Below, piece after piece: positions 45,026 through 53,391 of a DNA stretch of 64,000 nt (its first letter is position 1; each line of letters opens with the position of its first letter). The notes beneath the pieces were generated by a model. The model saw nothing but the letters and a program-made list of their open reading frames with translations, did no database searches and was not told the origin of the DNA. The DNA lies in NCBI RefSeq assembly GCF_002797325.1, contig NZ_KZ454938.1:1810267-1874266 (forward strand). Direction: 5' to 3'. This stretch comes from Bacillus sp. FJAT-45037. GTDB lineage: Bacteria; Bacillota; Bacilli; Bacillales; Bacillaceae_D. The translations under genes were made by a program, and so were the position numbers.

Positions 45026-46039
45026 CTAGAGATGATTCGCTATCTCGTTTTGATAGAAGTCTATTTCTGACCCTGAAACGTGATGAACGGAGGAGTAGGT
45101 AGAAAGTTCATTTAGCAAACGTTCTAACGCCAAATCTTTTTGCTTTGCCTCAATCATGACATCCAGTTGATCCACAGAGCCATCTATCATTTTTAAAAAT
45201 TCAACAAATCTTTCTGTGTCGATATATTCCGCATGAGCTCGATCACCAGGGCCATCTTTTGGGCTTGATATATGCATCTTTACGGGAAGTGGGCTCTCTT
45301 TCCAAGTAGCAACGACACGATTCCATAATTCAGGTAAGTAAGAATCGTTCTGATGAACATCATAATGATGAAGATCAAACACAATCGGTATCCCTAACTT
45401 TTCTCCTAAATAAAGAGCATCTTCGATCGTATAATTTTTATCGTCATTCTCTAAAATCAGCATGTTTGAAAGAGCAGACGGAATATCTGAAAAGTTTTCA
45501 ATAAAACGTTCTAGCCCCCCTTCTGTCCCTTCTTTTTTTCCACCAATATGAAGCACACAACGATGCACGGGATCAATATGTAATCCTTTTAGTAATTTAT
45601 AATGGTACAACAGTTGCTGTAACGCCTGTTGCGTGACTTGCTTCGATTTAGAATTTAACACAACAAAATGATCAGGATGAAAATCGACTCTCATCTTATT
45701 TTCATTAATGAATTGACCCAATTCACCCAGTTCAGCGGCAATCGCTCGTTCGTATTTCCACCCCTCTGTTAAAGGGTGGTTCGCAAGCGGAACGAGACGT
45801 GATGATAACCGAAAAAAGGTCACGTCACTTGCTTTATTGTGTTTAACAAGTCGCAAACAATTCTTGATGTTTTCTTTCGCGATTCGTTCTAATTTTCGAA
45901 TAGCTGCTTCAGGATGATCCAGTTCAGTAAATTGCTTCACGGTCATCGTCTTAGATGGTGATGCATTGACTAGCTGCTGACTCATCGCTACATAGCCAAA
46001 TCGTATTCGCATCGAGCCTGTTTTAGCTAGCATTGACAT
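45026..46039 (-). CDS. uvsE: UV damage endonuclease UvsE
   Basis: UvsE nicks DNA directly 5' to UV photoproducts, an alternative to nucleotide excision. The TIM-barrel family signature begins MRIRFGYVAMSQQL (residues 10-23); metal-binding stretches are VDFHPDHFVVL, CVLHIGGKKEG, LILENDDKNYT, VFDLHHYDVH and VKMHISSPKDG. Start at the ATG at 46039 (337 residues) has AAGGGG 5 bases upstream; the ATG at residue 10 matches most homologues but lacks a site. It is an accessory gene between ylbE and ricF, divergent from an ATP-grasp gene. Confidence 0.92.
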   Translation of the reverse strand: MSMLAKTGSMRIRFGYVAMSQQLVNASPSKTMTVKQFTELDHPEAAIRKLERIAKENIKNCLRLVKHNKASDVTFFRLSSRLVPLANHPLTEGWKYERAIAAELGELGQFINENKMRVDFHPDHFVVLNSKSKQVTQQALQQLLYHYKLLKGLHIDPVHRCVLHIGGKKEGTEGGLERFIENFSDIPSALSNMLILENDDKNYTIEDALYLGEKLGIPIVFDLHHYDVHQNDSYLPELWNRVVATWKESPLPVKMHISSPKDGPGDRAHAEYIDTERFVEFLKMIDGSVDQLDVMIEAKQKDLALERLLNELSTYSSVHHVSGSEIDFYQNEIANHL

Positions 46040-46104
46040 CCAATCCCCTTCCCATTATAATTCTTTCGACTACCAATACGCCCAAAAGAAAAGGTGAACG
46101 CATC

Positions 46105-46884
46105 GTGAATTTTGTAACATTTAACCCATTCCGCACCATCGGTATTCCAGGTATTAAATACGTAAAGCCTGAGCATATGTTTGAAGATCGTGAAAAGATT
46201 GATCATGCCGATGTTTGTCTTTTCCCTGAGAACTGGCAAGTAAATGCTCTTGTACATGGTATGAAAAAAACCATCTTTCCTAGCATCCAATCTATTCAAC
46301 TTGGTCACAATAAAATAGAGGTTACTCGCGCCCTTTGGAGTGTCTGTAAGGAGCATGTTCCATACACCCAAATTTTAGGTCGAAGCGAAGAAAGCATTAA
46401 GAAAGTGTTAACAGACTTTTCCTTTCCTTTTGTCGCTAAAGAAATTCGTAGTTCGATGGGTAAAGGTGTTTTTCTAATTGAATCAGAAGAAGCTTTTAGA
46501 GAATACGCGGAAAACAATTCTACCTTTTACGTCCAAGAGTACTTAAAGATTGATCGCGATCTGCGTGTTTGTTTCGTAGGCGATGAAGTCATCGCTAGCT
46601 ATTGGAGAATTAATGATCATAATAGCTTCCACAACAATGTGGCACAAGGTGGGAGAATCTCGTATGAAAACATTCCCCAAGAAGCGATTGACCTCGTTTG
46701 TCAAACGGCTCGCTCACTAGGCATTGATCATGCTGGCTTTGACCTTGTCTATGCGAACGATCAATTTTACTTTTTAGAATTCAACACACTCTTTGGCAAC
46801 CAAGGCTTTCAAGCTCTAGGCGTGTCTGTTGAACAAAAAATTTATCAATATTTACAAGAGAAATCTAAGGAATCGTCACGTTAA
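46105..46884 (+). CDS. ATP-grasp enzyme, RimK-like
   Basis: A 259-residue protein with the ATP-grasp fold: KEIRSSMGKGVFLIESEE (about residues 112-129) as the glycine-rich lysine loop, FYVQEYLKIDRDLRVCFVGDE (about 150-170), and FYFLEFNTLFGNQGF with the metal-binding E-F-N (about 232-246). RimK-like members ligate amino acids to proteins or small molecules. The substrate is unknown. Start GTG at 46105, AAGGTG 8 bases upstream. Its last 20 bases overlap the convergent secreted-protein gene. Confidence 0.83.
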   Translation: MNFVTFNPFRTIGIPGIKYVKPEHMFEDREKIDHADVCLFPENWQVNALVHGMKKTIFPSIQSIQLGHNKIEVTRALWSVCKEHVPYTQILGRSEESIKKVLTDFSFPFVAKEIRSSMGKGVFLIESEEAFREYAENNSTFYVQEYLKIDRDLRVCFVGDEVIASYWRINDHNSFHNNVAQGGRISYENIPQEAIDLVCQTARSLGIDHAGFDLVYANDQFYFLEFNTLFGNQGFQALGVSVEQKIYQYLQEKSKESSR

Positions 46885-47299
46885 AGACGTCTTCACTATC
46901 ATATGAACTGCGATCATTCTTTACTAGTTCTACTTTGATTGTATGCTCACCACTAGCTAATCCTTCAATAACAAAACTTGGTTGAAATAAAGTGTCTATA
47001 TGTTGGTCGTTGAGATAAAGTCGGTAATGCCCTTCCCCTTCATGGTGAGTTGCTCCGGCTTTTTCTTGTTTCAATTCTACCCCTCGAATCAAACAGTCAA
47101 CATACACATCCTTCCCATTCACGAGAAACACAGTCTTGATAGCTGGATCTTGTTCTCCTGCGAGTACACCGATTGGCAACTGCCGGTATAAAGGCTTAAT
47201 CATCACCTCTTGATTTTTTTCACTTGCTACCACTGTGACTGGCAACAGATAAAGACCTACAAGAAAAACTACTAGCAATACTTGCTTGATCCTCCTCAT
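46865..47299 (-). CDS. Secreted small protein, DUF6130/DUF4399-like
   Basis: A 144-residue exported protein with a signal peptide (QVLLVVFLVGLYLLPVTVVA, about residues 5-24). The C-terminal half is a beta-sandwich pattern with GEGHYRLYLNDQHID and LASGEHTIKVELVKND, which recalls DUF4399/DUF6130 proteins. Function unknown. Start ATG at 47299, GGAGG 6 bases upstream; an ATG 14 codons earlier has none. The 3' end overlaps the ATP-grasp gene. Confidence 0.72.
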   Translation of the reverse strand: MRRIKQVLLVVFLVGLYLLPVTVVASEKNQEVMIKPLYRQLPIGVLAGEQDPAIKTVFLVNGKDVYVDCLIRGVELKQEKAGATHHEGEGHYRLYLNDQHIDTLFQPSFVIEGLASGEHTIKVELVKNDRSSYDSEDVFNVTIP

Positions 47300-47409
47300 T
47301 CTACACCTCCAACTTCCAAGTTGATTATCTTTAGTTTGCAAGATTTCTCCAATTTTATGTACAGATTTAATAATTGTCTGCTTTTATCACAAAAAGCACA
47401 TTGACCGCA

Positions 47410-47673
47410 TTACTGCAGCGGCCCCTGTGCTTGAGCGACAGTTTGTTGACCCATTTTCAACATCTCAATCATCATCATAGCGAGCCCAAGTTGATTTTGC
47501 ATTTTTTCTACACGTTGAGGAATCGTTTTTCCATAAAAATAATTCGCTTCTTTCTCCATCTCTGGAACGAGACTAGGATCCCTGCCTAATTTACGATACC
47601 AAGCAGGGTGCTGACGGATATACTGTCTTAACTCTGGCTTTTCATTTAATAATTGCTGTACTTCCAATCGCAT
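47410..47673 (-). CDS. ylbE: YlbE-like protein
   Basis: An 87-residue protein of the YlbE family: ELRQYIRQHPAWYRKLGRDP (residues 14-33) and FYGKTIPQRVEKMQNQL. Function unknown; restricted to bacilli. It follows ylbD by 18 bases, so the two are cotranscribed. Confidence 0.9.
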   Translation of the reverse strand: MRLEVQQLLNEKPELRQYIRQHPAWYRKLGRDPSLVPEMEKEANYFYGKTIPQRVEKMQNQLGLAMMMIEMLKMGQQTVAQAQGPLQ

Positions 47674-47691
47674 GACTCATCCTCCTACTGT

Positions 47692-48129
47692 TTAGTCTCG
47701 ACGAAACGAGAACGGATGATCCGAATTCGGTCTTGATTTTGGCGTTGTTGGTTGTTGAAAGGTTTGCATGACATTTTGAACATTCGAGAGAACCGAACTA
47801 AATTGGGCAAGGTGATTCTGCAAATCTTGAACGTTAAAACGCTTCATCATGTTCATCACTTGACCTAACGTATCTGTTGCCTCCTCGTTATTGGTATGAT
47901 TTTTTGCACCTTGACTTGCACCTGTTGCCCCTTCACTCGGTGATGTTTGTTCTTTTTGGACACGGTATGCCTGCCATTGTTCATGCTGAGCGCCTAAGAT
48001 CGACCACTCTTCATAAAATTGCTGAAGTGTTTTTTGTTCCGATTTAATCTCTTCAATGATTAATGAGTGTTCGCGAACAAATTGTTTAAATTGCTCAACG
48101 GAGGGATGTGCATTTTGATGCTTATCCAT
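47692..48129 (-). CDS. ylbD: YlbD family spore coat-associated protein
   Basis: YlbD proteins are annotated as putative coat proteins in bacilli. The 145 residues show the conserved N-terminus HPSVEQFKQFVREHSL, a WSILGAQHEQWQAYR block, a glutamine/asparagine-rich middle and the ending HPFSFRRD. Start is the ATG at 48129, 9 bases after AAGGAGG; another ATG two codons upstream touches that site. It is the first gene of the ylbD-ylbE pair. Confidence 0.9.
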   Translation of the reverse strand: MDKHQNAHPSVEQFKQFVREHSLIIEEIKSEQKTLQQFYEEWSILGAQHEQWQAYRVQKEQTSPSEGATGASQGAKNHTNNEEATDTLGQVMNMMKRFNVQDLQNHLAQFSSVLSNVQNVMQTFQQPTTPKSRPNSDHPFSFRRD

Positions 48130-48289
48130 CCTCATCTGCCTCCTTCTCTCTGATAATGCCGTTAATTAATCATCCTTCCCTACTATCCTATCCATTAGCC
48201 TAGTCCGGTGTGCAATGATTTTTATTGCGTAATTGAATTTTTTTTTGCTACAATGAGGAATGCCAAATGACGCATACTGGAGGAAACTT

Positions 48290-48796
48290 ATGACCACTAC
48301 ATCGAAAAAAAGAATGACTGAAACATTTCAGGAGCTACTAAATAATGCAAATGATGAAGAACTACATGTACTAGAGTCTATGTTAAAAGGGCTTCATGAC
48401 AAGCAACAGGGTCGATATGCAACATATCTTTCTGCCTTAACTCAGATCAAAACAAAATTTTTAGACAATGACGATTACGAAGTTCTTCTTCCCATTCAAC
48501 CACTCATTAATAACCCTCTTCAAATGGTTCATGGAGGGATCACTGCAACGCTTCTTGATACAGCAATGGGCTCGATGATCAATAGACGTCTACCCGAAGA
48601 CCAAGCAGCCGTTACAGCAGAGATGAACGTTCACTACATTAAGCCAGGTGTAGGACAAGCATTACGCTGCGTGGCTCATCTCTCACATAAAGGGAATAGT
48701 CTATGCGTAGCAGAAGCGAAAGTGTACGATGACAGAGAGAAATTAATGGCGATGGCCACTGCAACATTCGCTATCATCAAACGTCCGACAAAATAA
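48290..48796 (+). CDS. PaaI-like hotdog thioesterase
   Basis: A 168-residue hotdog-fold protein with an N-terminal helical extension (residues 1-45). The PaaI signature NNPLQMVHGGITATLLDTAMG (about 82-101, HGG with the downstream aspartate) marks acyl-CoA thioesterases. Substrate unknown. Start ATG at 48290, with GGAGG 7 bases upstream. A terminator follows. It diverges from ylbD; no close B. subtilis counterpart at this place comes to mind. Confidence 0.86.
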   Translation: MTTTSKKRMTETFQELLNNANDEELHVLESMLKGLHDKQQGRYATYLSALTQIKTKFLDNDDYEVLLPIQPLINNPLQMVHGGITATLLDTAMGSMINRRLPEDQAAVTAEMNVHYIKPGVGQALRCVAHLSHKGNSLCVAEAKVYDDREKLMAMATATFAIIKRPTK

Positions 48797-48839
48797 AAAA
48801 GATCGGTGGACTGAGTAGTTGCGCAGCCCCCGATCTTTT
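48795..48839. terminator. Terminator after the thioesterase gene
   Basis: Stem aaaaagatcgg / ccgatcttttt with an inner branched loop. A-run and T-run lie at the two ends; it can serve both converging genes. Confidence 0.82.
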
Positions 48840-48843
48840 TCTT

Positions 48844-49950
48844 TTAAAAAAAGAAGGGTGTCATAAAGTTCTGAGTATAATAATCCCGGTACACCCCAAC
48901 ACCTAACTCTGTAAACTCTTCATGTAATACGTTCACACGATGCCCTTCACTATTCAACCAACCCTCAACTGATGCGAGACCATCTACATACTTAGCCGCG
49001 ATATTTTCACCAGCTAAACGATACTTAACATCTCTCCGATCTAAGCGATCAGATAACTCTCCATACGTTGGTGATGTATGAGAGAAATAACTTTCTTGCT
49101 CCATATCAAGACTGTGCAAATAAGCGACACTTGATACAGGTTCGTTCCATACTAGTGACTCAAGCCCATGTCGCTCTCGCAAAACATTCGTAAATGTGAA
49201 AATTTGCTTCGCTTGTCCTTTTTCAACCATTTCCCATTCTGAATCTGACAATGACTCTACTTCTGGCAAGCTCCCTCTGTATGAAAGAGAATACGGTCGT
49301 TGCTTCATAAGTGTTTCATCATCTAAAAAGCGAATACTTGAAAGTTGATTTGTGTGAACATCAAAGTAGAGCTGTGCCCATGCTTCATCAATTTTAACTA
49401 ATGGGCGCATCGCTAAATCACCTGCGGTTAATTCATAGTTATATTGCCCGCGTTCAACTTTCACTTCTACTTGTGGTTTAATATCGAATATTTCATTCAT
49501 TGCTTGGTAAGTCTGTCCAAAATACGTGTCTTCTTTCGTCAAATCGGCTGAGGTCGTAAACGTTGTAACGACTACACCTTCGTCTATTCCAATTAATATA
49601 TAATACGAACCTTTTTCATACACCCACCATTCATACCCATACGGTGAGGGATCTATGCGACTTGGCTCCCCGTAATTCTCTTTAATTAATGCTTTATTTG
49701 CCCCTATGGTGAGTGCGGTTGGATACGGCCCGTCTTCTGTGCTTTCAAGCTCTTCAGTCGGTGTAGGCGCCGGCTCTACTGACTCCATACGTTGGTTCTC
49801 CTCTAACTCTTCTGACTCTATTTCATTATATACAATGAGACCTTCCTCTCCTTGAAACCATGTCTTTATTTCGTCATTAAATATATATTCAAATAGAGAT
49901 ACACACAAAAATAACACTATGATGCTACTTATTACGAGCTTTGTTTTCAT
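48844..49950 (-). CDS. ylbC: CAP-domain protein YlbC
   Basis: A 368-residue membrane-anchored exported protein: signal/anchor (LVISSIIVLFLCVSLF), a proline/glutamate-rich linker, a CAP-associated N-terminal domain (about residues 85-230, with GYEWWVYEKGSYYILIG) and a C-terminal CAP/SCP domain (NVLRERHGLESL, SYFSHTSPTYGELSDR, AGENIA, GHRVNVLHEEF). Its substrate is unknown. Start ATG at 49950, 9 bases after GAGGAG. Gene order with ylbD-ylbE matches B. subtilis. Confidence 0.92.
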   Translation of the reverse strand: MKTKLVISSIIVLFLCVSLFEYIFNDEIKTWFQGEEGLIVYNEIESEELEENQRMESVEPAPTPTEELESTEDGPYPTALTIGANKALIKENYGEPSRIDPSPYGYEWWVYEKGSYYILIGIDEGVVVTTFTTSADLTKEDTYFGQTYQAMNEIFDIKPQVEVKVERGQYNYELTAGDLAMRPLVKIDEAWAQLYFDVHTNQLSSIRFLDDETLMKQRPYSLSYRGSLPEVESLSDSEWEMVEKGQAKQIFTFTNVLRERHGLESLVWNEPVSSVAYLHSLDMEQESYFSHTSPTYGELSDRLDRRDVKYRLAGENIAAKYVDGLASVEGWLNSEGHRVNVLHEEFTELGVGVYRDYYTQNFMTPFFF

Positions 49951-50199
49951 AAGCATCCACTCCTCACATCTCATACTAAGTTAAGTTCGAATCAAGACCT
50001 GTCTTTTCCTCTCTCTAATTATGTAAGCTTCTGTCTACTTAATGACTAGTATTGTCGAGTTCAATCAAACAAGCTCTTGCCAAGATACCCGATTCAGATG
50101 TCCATAAAACATTCATCAATACACATTGCAACAAAAGCCTTTTCATACTATCATTAGGAAGGTATAGTAAAGATGTAGTTGAAATGAGGAGGGTTCCTA

Positions 50200-50550
50200 G
50201 TGAGATTTGATGAAATGAACATCGCAGATAAAGAAATGAAATTTGAAAACTTACGCCATGCAGCTGAATCTGTTGGATTGATCCATGCTGGCCAGTGGGA
50301 CTACGAACGCGTAACCTTTGATTACAAAATTGTTAATCAAGGCGACATCTATTATTTACGTGTCCCTGCATATGCTATTGAAGGTGACATCCCTAAAGAT
50401 GATGCGATTGTAAAACTAATGACTCCGATTTTAGGTAAGCATTACTATCCACACGGTGTAGAGTATGAGGGAGAAACATTCCCTAAAACAATCGTAGACA
50501 AGTGCAAAAAGAAACTTGAACTACTACAAAAGAATCTAGAAGCAAAATAA
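50200..50550 (+). CDS. YugN-like family protein
   Basis: A cytosolic protein of 116 residues with the YugN pattern GQWDYERVTFDYKI and ILGKHYYPHGVEYEGETFP. The family occurs in bacilli, function unknown. Start GTG at 50200, 6 bases after AGGAGGG. It converges on a lipoprotein gene across a shared terminator. Confidence 0.85.
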   Translation: MRFDEMNIADKEMKFENLRHAAESVGLIHAGQWDYERVTFDYKIVNQGDIYYLRVPAYAIEGDIPKDDAIVKLMTPILGKHYYPHGVEYEGETFPKTIVDKCKKKLELLQKNLEAK

Positions 50551-50551
50551 A

Positions 50552-50580
50552 AAAGGATAGCCAGCCGGCTATTCTTTTTT
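50552..50580. terminator. Terminator after the YugN-like gene
   Basis: Stem with one mismatch (aaaggatagcc / ggctattcttt), 4-base loop, T-run on the plus strand and A-run before. It overlaps the last codons of the convergent lipoprotein gene. Confidence 0.85.
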
Positions 50581-51039
50581 TTCACTCATGTTTCGAATCG
50601 TAATAATTTTTATTGAACCTTCATCATACCTTGTTAACTCAAAGCGAACGTCACGTTCAATTTCTTGCGATACTCCTCGTTCAGTTAACAACACTTTTTC
50701 TGCAGTATCGACAAATAATTCTCCACTTTCATTTTCATACACAGTATCTACTTCAAATGAGAGCAATTCTTTTGATTGTCCCTCACCTGGAGCATCTGTG
50801 ATATACCTTCTTAATGAATGATAGAAGCTATTATTTGTGATTAAATATGGTTCCAATGCGTTGAAATTTCCAGAATCAAATGCGTCAACCATTTTCTCTT
50901 TATAGTCAGTGACAAATTCACTTGCCATTTCTGAACGTTCATCTGTGACAACCTTTAATTCTTGATCATTCGATTGACAACTAGCCAAAAGAATTGTTAC
51001 TACAAACAAACTAATCGCTAACCAGTAACTTTTTTTCAT
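50569..51039 (-). CDS. Putative lipoprotein, NTF2-like
   Basis: A 156-residue exported protein with a lipoprotein signal (lipobox LLASC, cysteine near residue 21). The mature domain starts with a helical segment (EMASEFVTDYKEKMVDAFDSG) followed by beta strands, as in the NTF2-like domain of TcaA-type membrane proteins. Function unknown. Its stop lies inside the shared terminator. Confidence 0.8.
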   Translation of the reverse strand: MKKSYWLAISLFVVTILLASCQSNDQELKVVTDERSEMASEFVTDYKEKMVDAFDSGNFNALEPYLITNNSFYHSLRRYITDAPGEGQSKELLSFEVDTVYENESGELFVDTAEKVLLTERGVSQEIERDVRFELTRYDEGSIKIITIRNMSEKKE

Positions 51040-51167
51040 TTATTCTCACCTTCATATCAAAGTACTCTTTCTTCCTTGTAAAGTACATTATAACATAGAC
51101 TATAATAAGAAAATTTTTACCGGCTAGAAGGATTTGTGAACAAACTAAAAGAATTAGTCGTATACAC

Positions 51168-51197
51168 TTGTTCATGTTTTCCTGTTCGTACTATAAT
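51168..51197 (+). promoter_or_regulatory. Possible promoter of the AI-2E family gene
   Basis: TTGTTC (51168-51173), 18 bases, then a consensus TATAAT (51192-51197), with the TTG start at 51234. The -35 is weak. Confidence 0.45.
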
Positions 51198-51233
51198 GTA
51201 GATAGCTTTTATGTAGTAGAGAGGGGTTTCAAA

Positions 51234-52292
51234 TTGGCAGCTTTCTTCACTAGACGCACAATATGGATATTAATATCTCTGTTTTTACTTATTGTTGCTT
51301 CATATTTTATTTTACCGGTATCACTTCCATTAATGGTCGCACTGATCACAGCGTTAGTTTTAACACCTGCTGTTAATGCCCTGCAAAAAAAGACCAGCAT
51401 CAAGCGAAATGTAGCTGTCATGCTCGTTTTTACTGTGTTCGTCGTTTTTATTGGTCTAACAGGTTATTACCTTGTCACCAAAGTCATCACACAAGGTACA
51501 CAGATTGTCGAAAATAGCCCTCAATATATTAGTGACATTAATCGAGCTTGGCTTAATTTCCAGAGAAACTTAGAAGAAAAGTATGAGAATCTCCCTCCCG
51601 AACTCGTCTATGAAATTAATGTTACTGTTACCAATACGTTGAGCGACCTTCGCTCAAACATTAGTGATCGCAACTTAATTCAAGATATTACATCGGTTAT
51701 CTCAAGTATACCAGGCTATCTCGTCACCTTCTTAGTGTACTTAATTGCCTTATTCTTATTTATGCTTGAACTGCCAAGATTGAAAGAAAAGATTTATAGC
51801 TACCTTTCTGAGCGTACAAAAGAAAAAGTAAACTTTATGACGTCTCGACTTTCGTACGTCATTTGGGGATTTTTTAAAGCTCAGTTCTTAGTTAGTATCA
51901 TTATTTTCTTCGTTACACTTATTGGCTTATTATTTATCGCACCAGAAGTTGCACTATTGATGGCTTTCATTATTTGGCTGATCGACTTCGTACCGATTAT
52001 TGGATCTATTGTCATTCTAGCGCCATGGGCCATTTTTCAATTAATTGTTGGTGATGTAAGCACAGGTTCTAAGTTACTCATACTAGCAGCGATTCTCCTA
52101 ATTATAAGAAGAACCGTTGAACCAAAAGTTATGGGGAAACATATTGGCCTTTCACCGCTAGCTACGTTAATTGCAATGTATCTAGGTTTAATGCTCTTCG
52201 GTGTCATCGGCTTTATCGTCGGTCCTCTTCTTGTGATTGCTTTTACATCTGCAAAAGAAGCGGGCATTATTAAGCTCAACTTCAAACTATAA
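51234..52292 (+). CDS. AI-2E/PerM family transporter (YtvI-like)
   Basis: A 352-residue membrane protein with about eight helices and an external helical middle (about residues 75-160). The C-terminal family signature IWLIDFVPIIGSIVILAPW and GLSPLATLIAMYLGLMLFG fits the AI-2E transporter superfamily (UPF0118), which includes sporulation protein YtvI and some sodium/proton antiporters. The substrate cannot be deduced. Start TTG at 51234, 7 bases after AGAGGGG; the longer frame begins inside the promoter. Confidence 0.85.
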   Translation: MAAFFTRRTIWILISLFLLIVASYFILPVSLPLMVALITALVLTPAVNALQKKTSIKRNVAVMLVFTVFVVFIGLTGYYLVTKVITQGTQIVENSPQYISDINRAWLNFQRNLEEKYENLPPELVYEINVTVTNTLSDLRSNISDRNLIQDITSVISSIPGYLVTFLVYLIALFLFMLELPRLKEKIYSYLSERTKEKVNFMTSRLSYVIWGFFKAQFLVSIIIFFVTLIGLLFIAPEVALLMAFIIWLIDFVPIIGSIVILAPWAIFQLIVGDVSTGSKLLILAAILLIIRRTVEPKVMGKHIGLSPLATLIAMYLGLMLFGVIGFIVGPLLVIAFTSAKEAGIIKLNFKL

Positions 52293-52293
52293 A

Positions 52294-52325
52294 AAAAAGC
52301 ATCATGCTTCGCATGATGCTTTTTT
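52294..52325. terminator. Bidirectional terminator between AI-2E gene and DUF420 gene
   Basis: A long perfect stem (aaaaagcatcatgc / gcatgatgcttttt) with a 3-base loop and flanking A- and T-runs, between convergent genes. Confidence 0.93.
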
Positions 52326-52334
52326 TTACTTTTT

Positions 52335-52892
52335 CTAATAGTATGGTGAGATCATAAGATAAACTAGAACACCCGTTAAACTAACATATAACCAAATAGG
52401 CATCGTCCATCGTGCAATTTTACGGTGTCGTTCATTTTCCATATTCCAAGCACGTGCAACCGATGTGAGTGCTAGTGGTACGATGATCGCCGCTAAGACA
52501 ATATGAGTAATTAATATAAAGTAGTATAATCCAGCCATAAAGCCAGTTCCACCGTATGGTGTAGAAGCTGATAAGAAATGATGACCCACATAGGTCACTA
52601 AAAATAGCGTTGTCATAATAAATGCGGCATAAATAAACCGACGATGAACTTTAACATTTTTCTTCAAAATCGCAATAAGCGCTGCGAGTAAGAATAAGAA
52701 TGTAAAGCTATTAAAAATGGCATTCATCATTGGTAAAATTTTAACGTCAAAGGCATTAAAATTGTCATAACCAGGCAAACCTGATAATAGGACAACTAGC
52801 CCGTTAATCACAATCGTTACAATTATAATAAAAGGCTTATAATTTCGCTTTTTAAATGTTGGGTTATTTACAGTTTGGTCTTGTTGGTTCAA
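52335..52892 (-). CDS. DUF420 membrane protein (CtaM/YozB type)
   Basis: A 185-residue membrane protein with five helices and conserved histidines (KVHRRFIYAAF, YVGHHFLSA, THIVLAAI, HRKIARWTMP). DUF420 proteins include CtaM, needed for heme A-type oxidase maturation in Staphylococcus, and YozB of B. subtilis. Its position right after the oxidase operon fits an assembly role. Start TTG at 52892, AGGAG 8 bases upstream. It has a terminator between it and ctaF, so it may be separately transcribed. Confidence 0.87.
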   Translation of the reverse strand: MNQQDQTVNNPTFKKRNYKPFIIIVTIVINGLVVLLSGLPGYDNFNAFDVKILPMMNAIFNSFTFLFLLAALIAILKKNVKVHRRFIYAAFIMTTLFLVTYVGHHFLSASTPYGGTGFMAGLYYFILITHIVLAAIIVPLALTSVARAWNMENERHRKIARWTMPIWLYVSLTGVLVYLMISPYY

Positions 52893-53001
52893 TGGATGAA
52901 CTCCTCTCTTTTGAACTAAGGTTCTTTGTATAGTATACAATAAAAGACAAACCTTTTCTTAACTTGTAATGTCACAATCTCATGAACAAAATAGAAAAAG
53001 T

Positions 53002-53035
53002 AAAAGGCTCTCATTCTAAGGAATGAGAGCCTTTT
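53002..53035 (-). terminator. Terminator after ctaF
   Basis: A 15-bp perfect stem (aaaaggctctcattc and its complement) with a 4-base loop. It closes the ctaB-ctaF operon and precedes the DUF420 gene. Confidence 0.9.
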
Positions 53036-53042
53036 GTCGTTT

Positions 53043-53387
53043 CTAGTATTTCGTTACCCCAAGTAACAGCATAAGGGCTGCAATCGTCGGAACTGTAATG
53101 AAAATACCAGAGATCATGAACGCATTTGCCCAACCATGATCTTTATCCTTCATGTGCATAAAGAAGAATAACTGTAGAGCAAATTGAATCATGGCAAGAA
53201 TCAAGATGAATGGAACAGCGAACGAACGTGGAACAATGTCCGCAGCTACAGCCATGAATGACATGAGTGTCAAGAAAATCATAAGAGCAAAAACAACAAT
53301 TTGCTTACGAATTTCTTTTTTAATCTGGCGTTTCTCTTCATCTGTCATCGCACTTTTGTCAAACGATTGACTCAAATTATCTGCCAT
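53043..53387 (-). CDS. ctaF: Cytochrome c oxidase subunit IVB (CtaF)
   Basis: A 114-residue subunit of the caa3 oxidase with three membrane helices (about residues 30-52, 58-76, 86-110). The QFALQLFFFMHMKDKDHGW segment is typical of subunit IV of bacterial heme-copper oxidases. It begins 4 bases after the ctaE stop and ends the operon. Confidence 0.95.
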   Translation of the reverse strand: MADNLSQSFDKSAMTDEEKRQIKKEIRKQIVVFALMIFLTLMSFMAVAADIVPRSFAVPFILILAMIQFALQLFFFMHMKDKDHGWANAFMISGIFITVPTIAALMLLLGVTKY

Positions 53388-53391
53388 GTGA

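Noticed and set aside
51137-51174. tgaacaa / ttgttca inverted repeat upstream of the AI-2E gene
   Set aside because: Arms of 7 bases separated by about 25 bases are expected by chance in AT-rich DNA.
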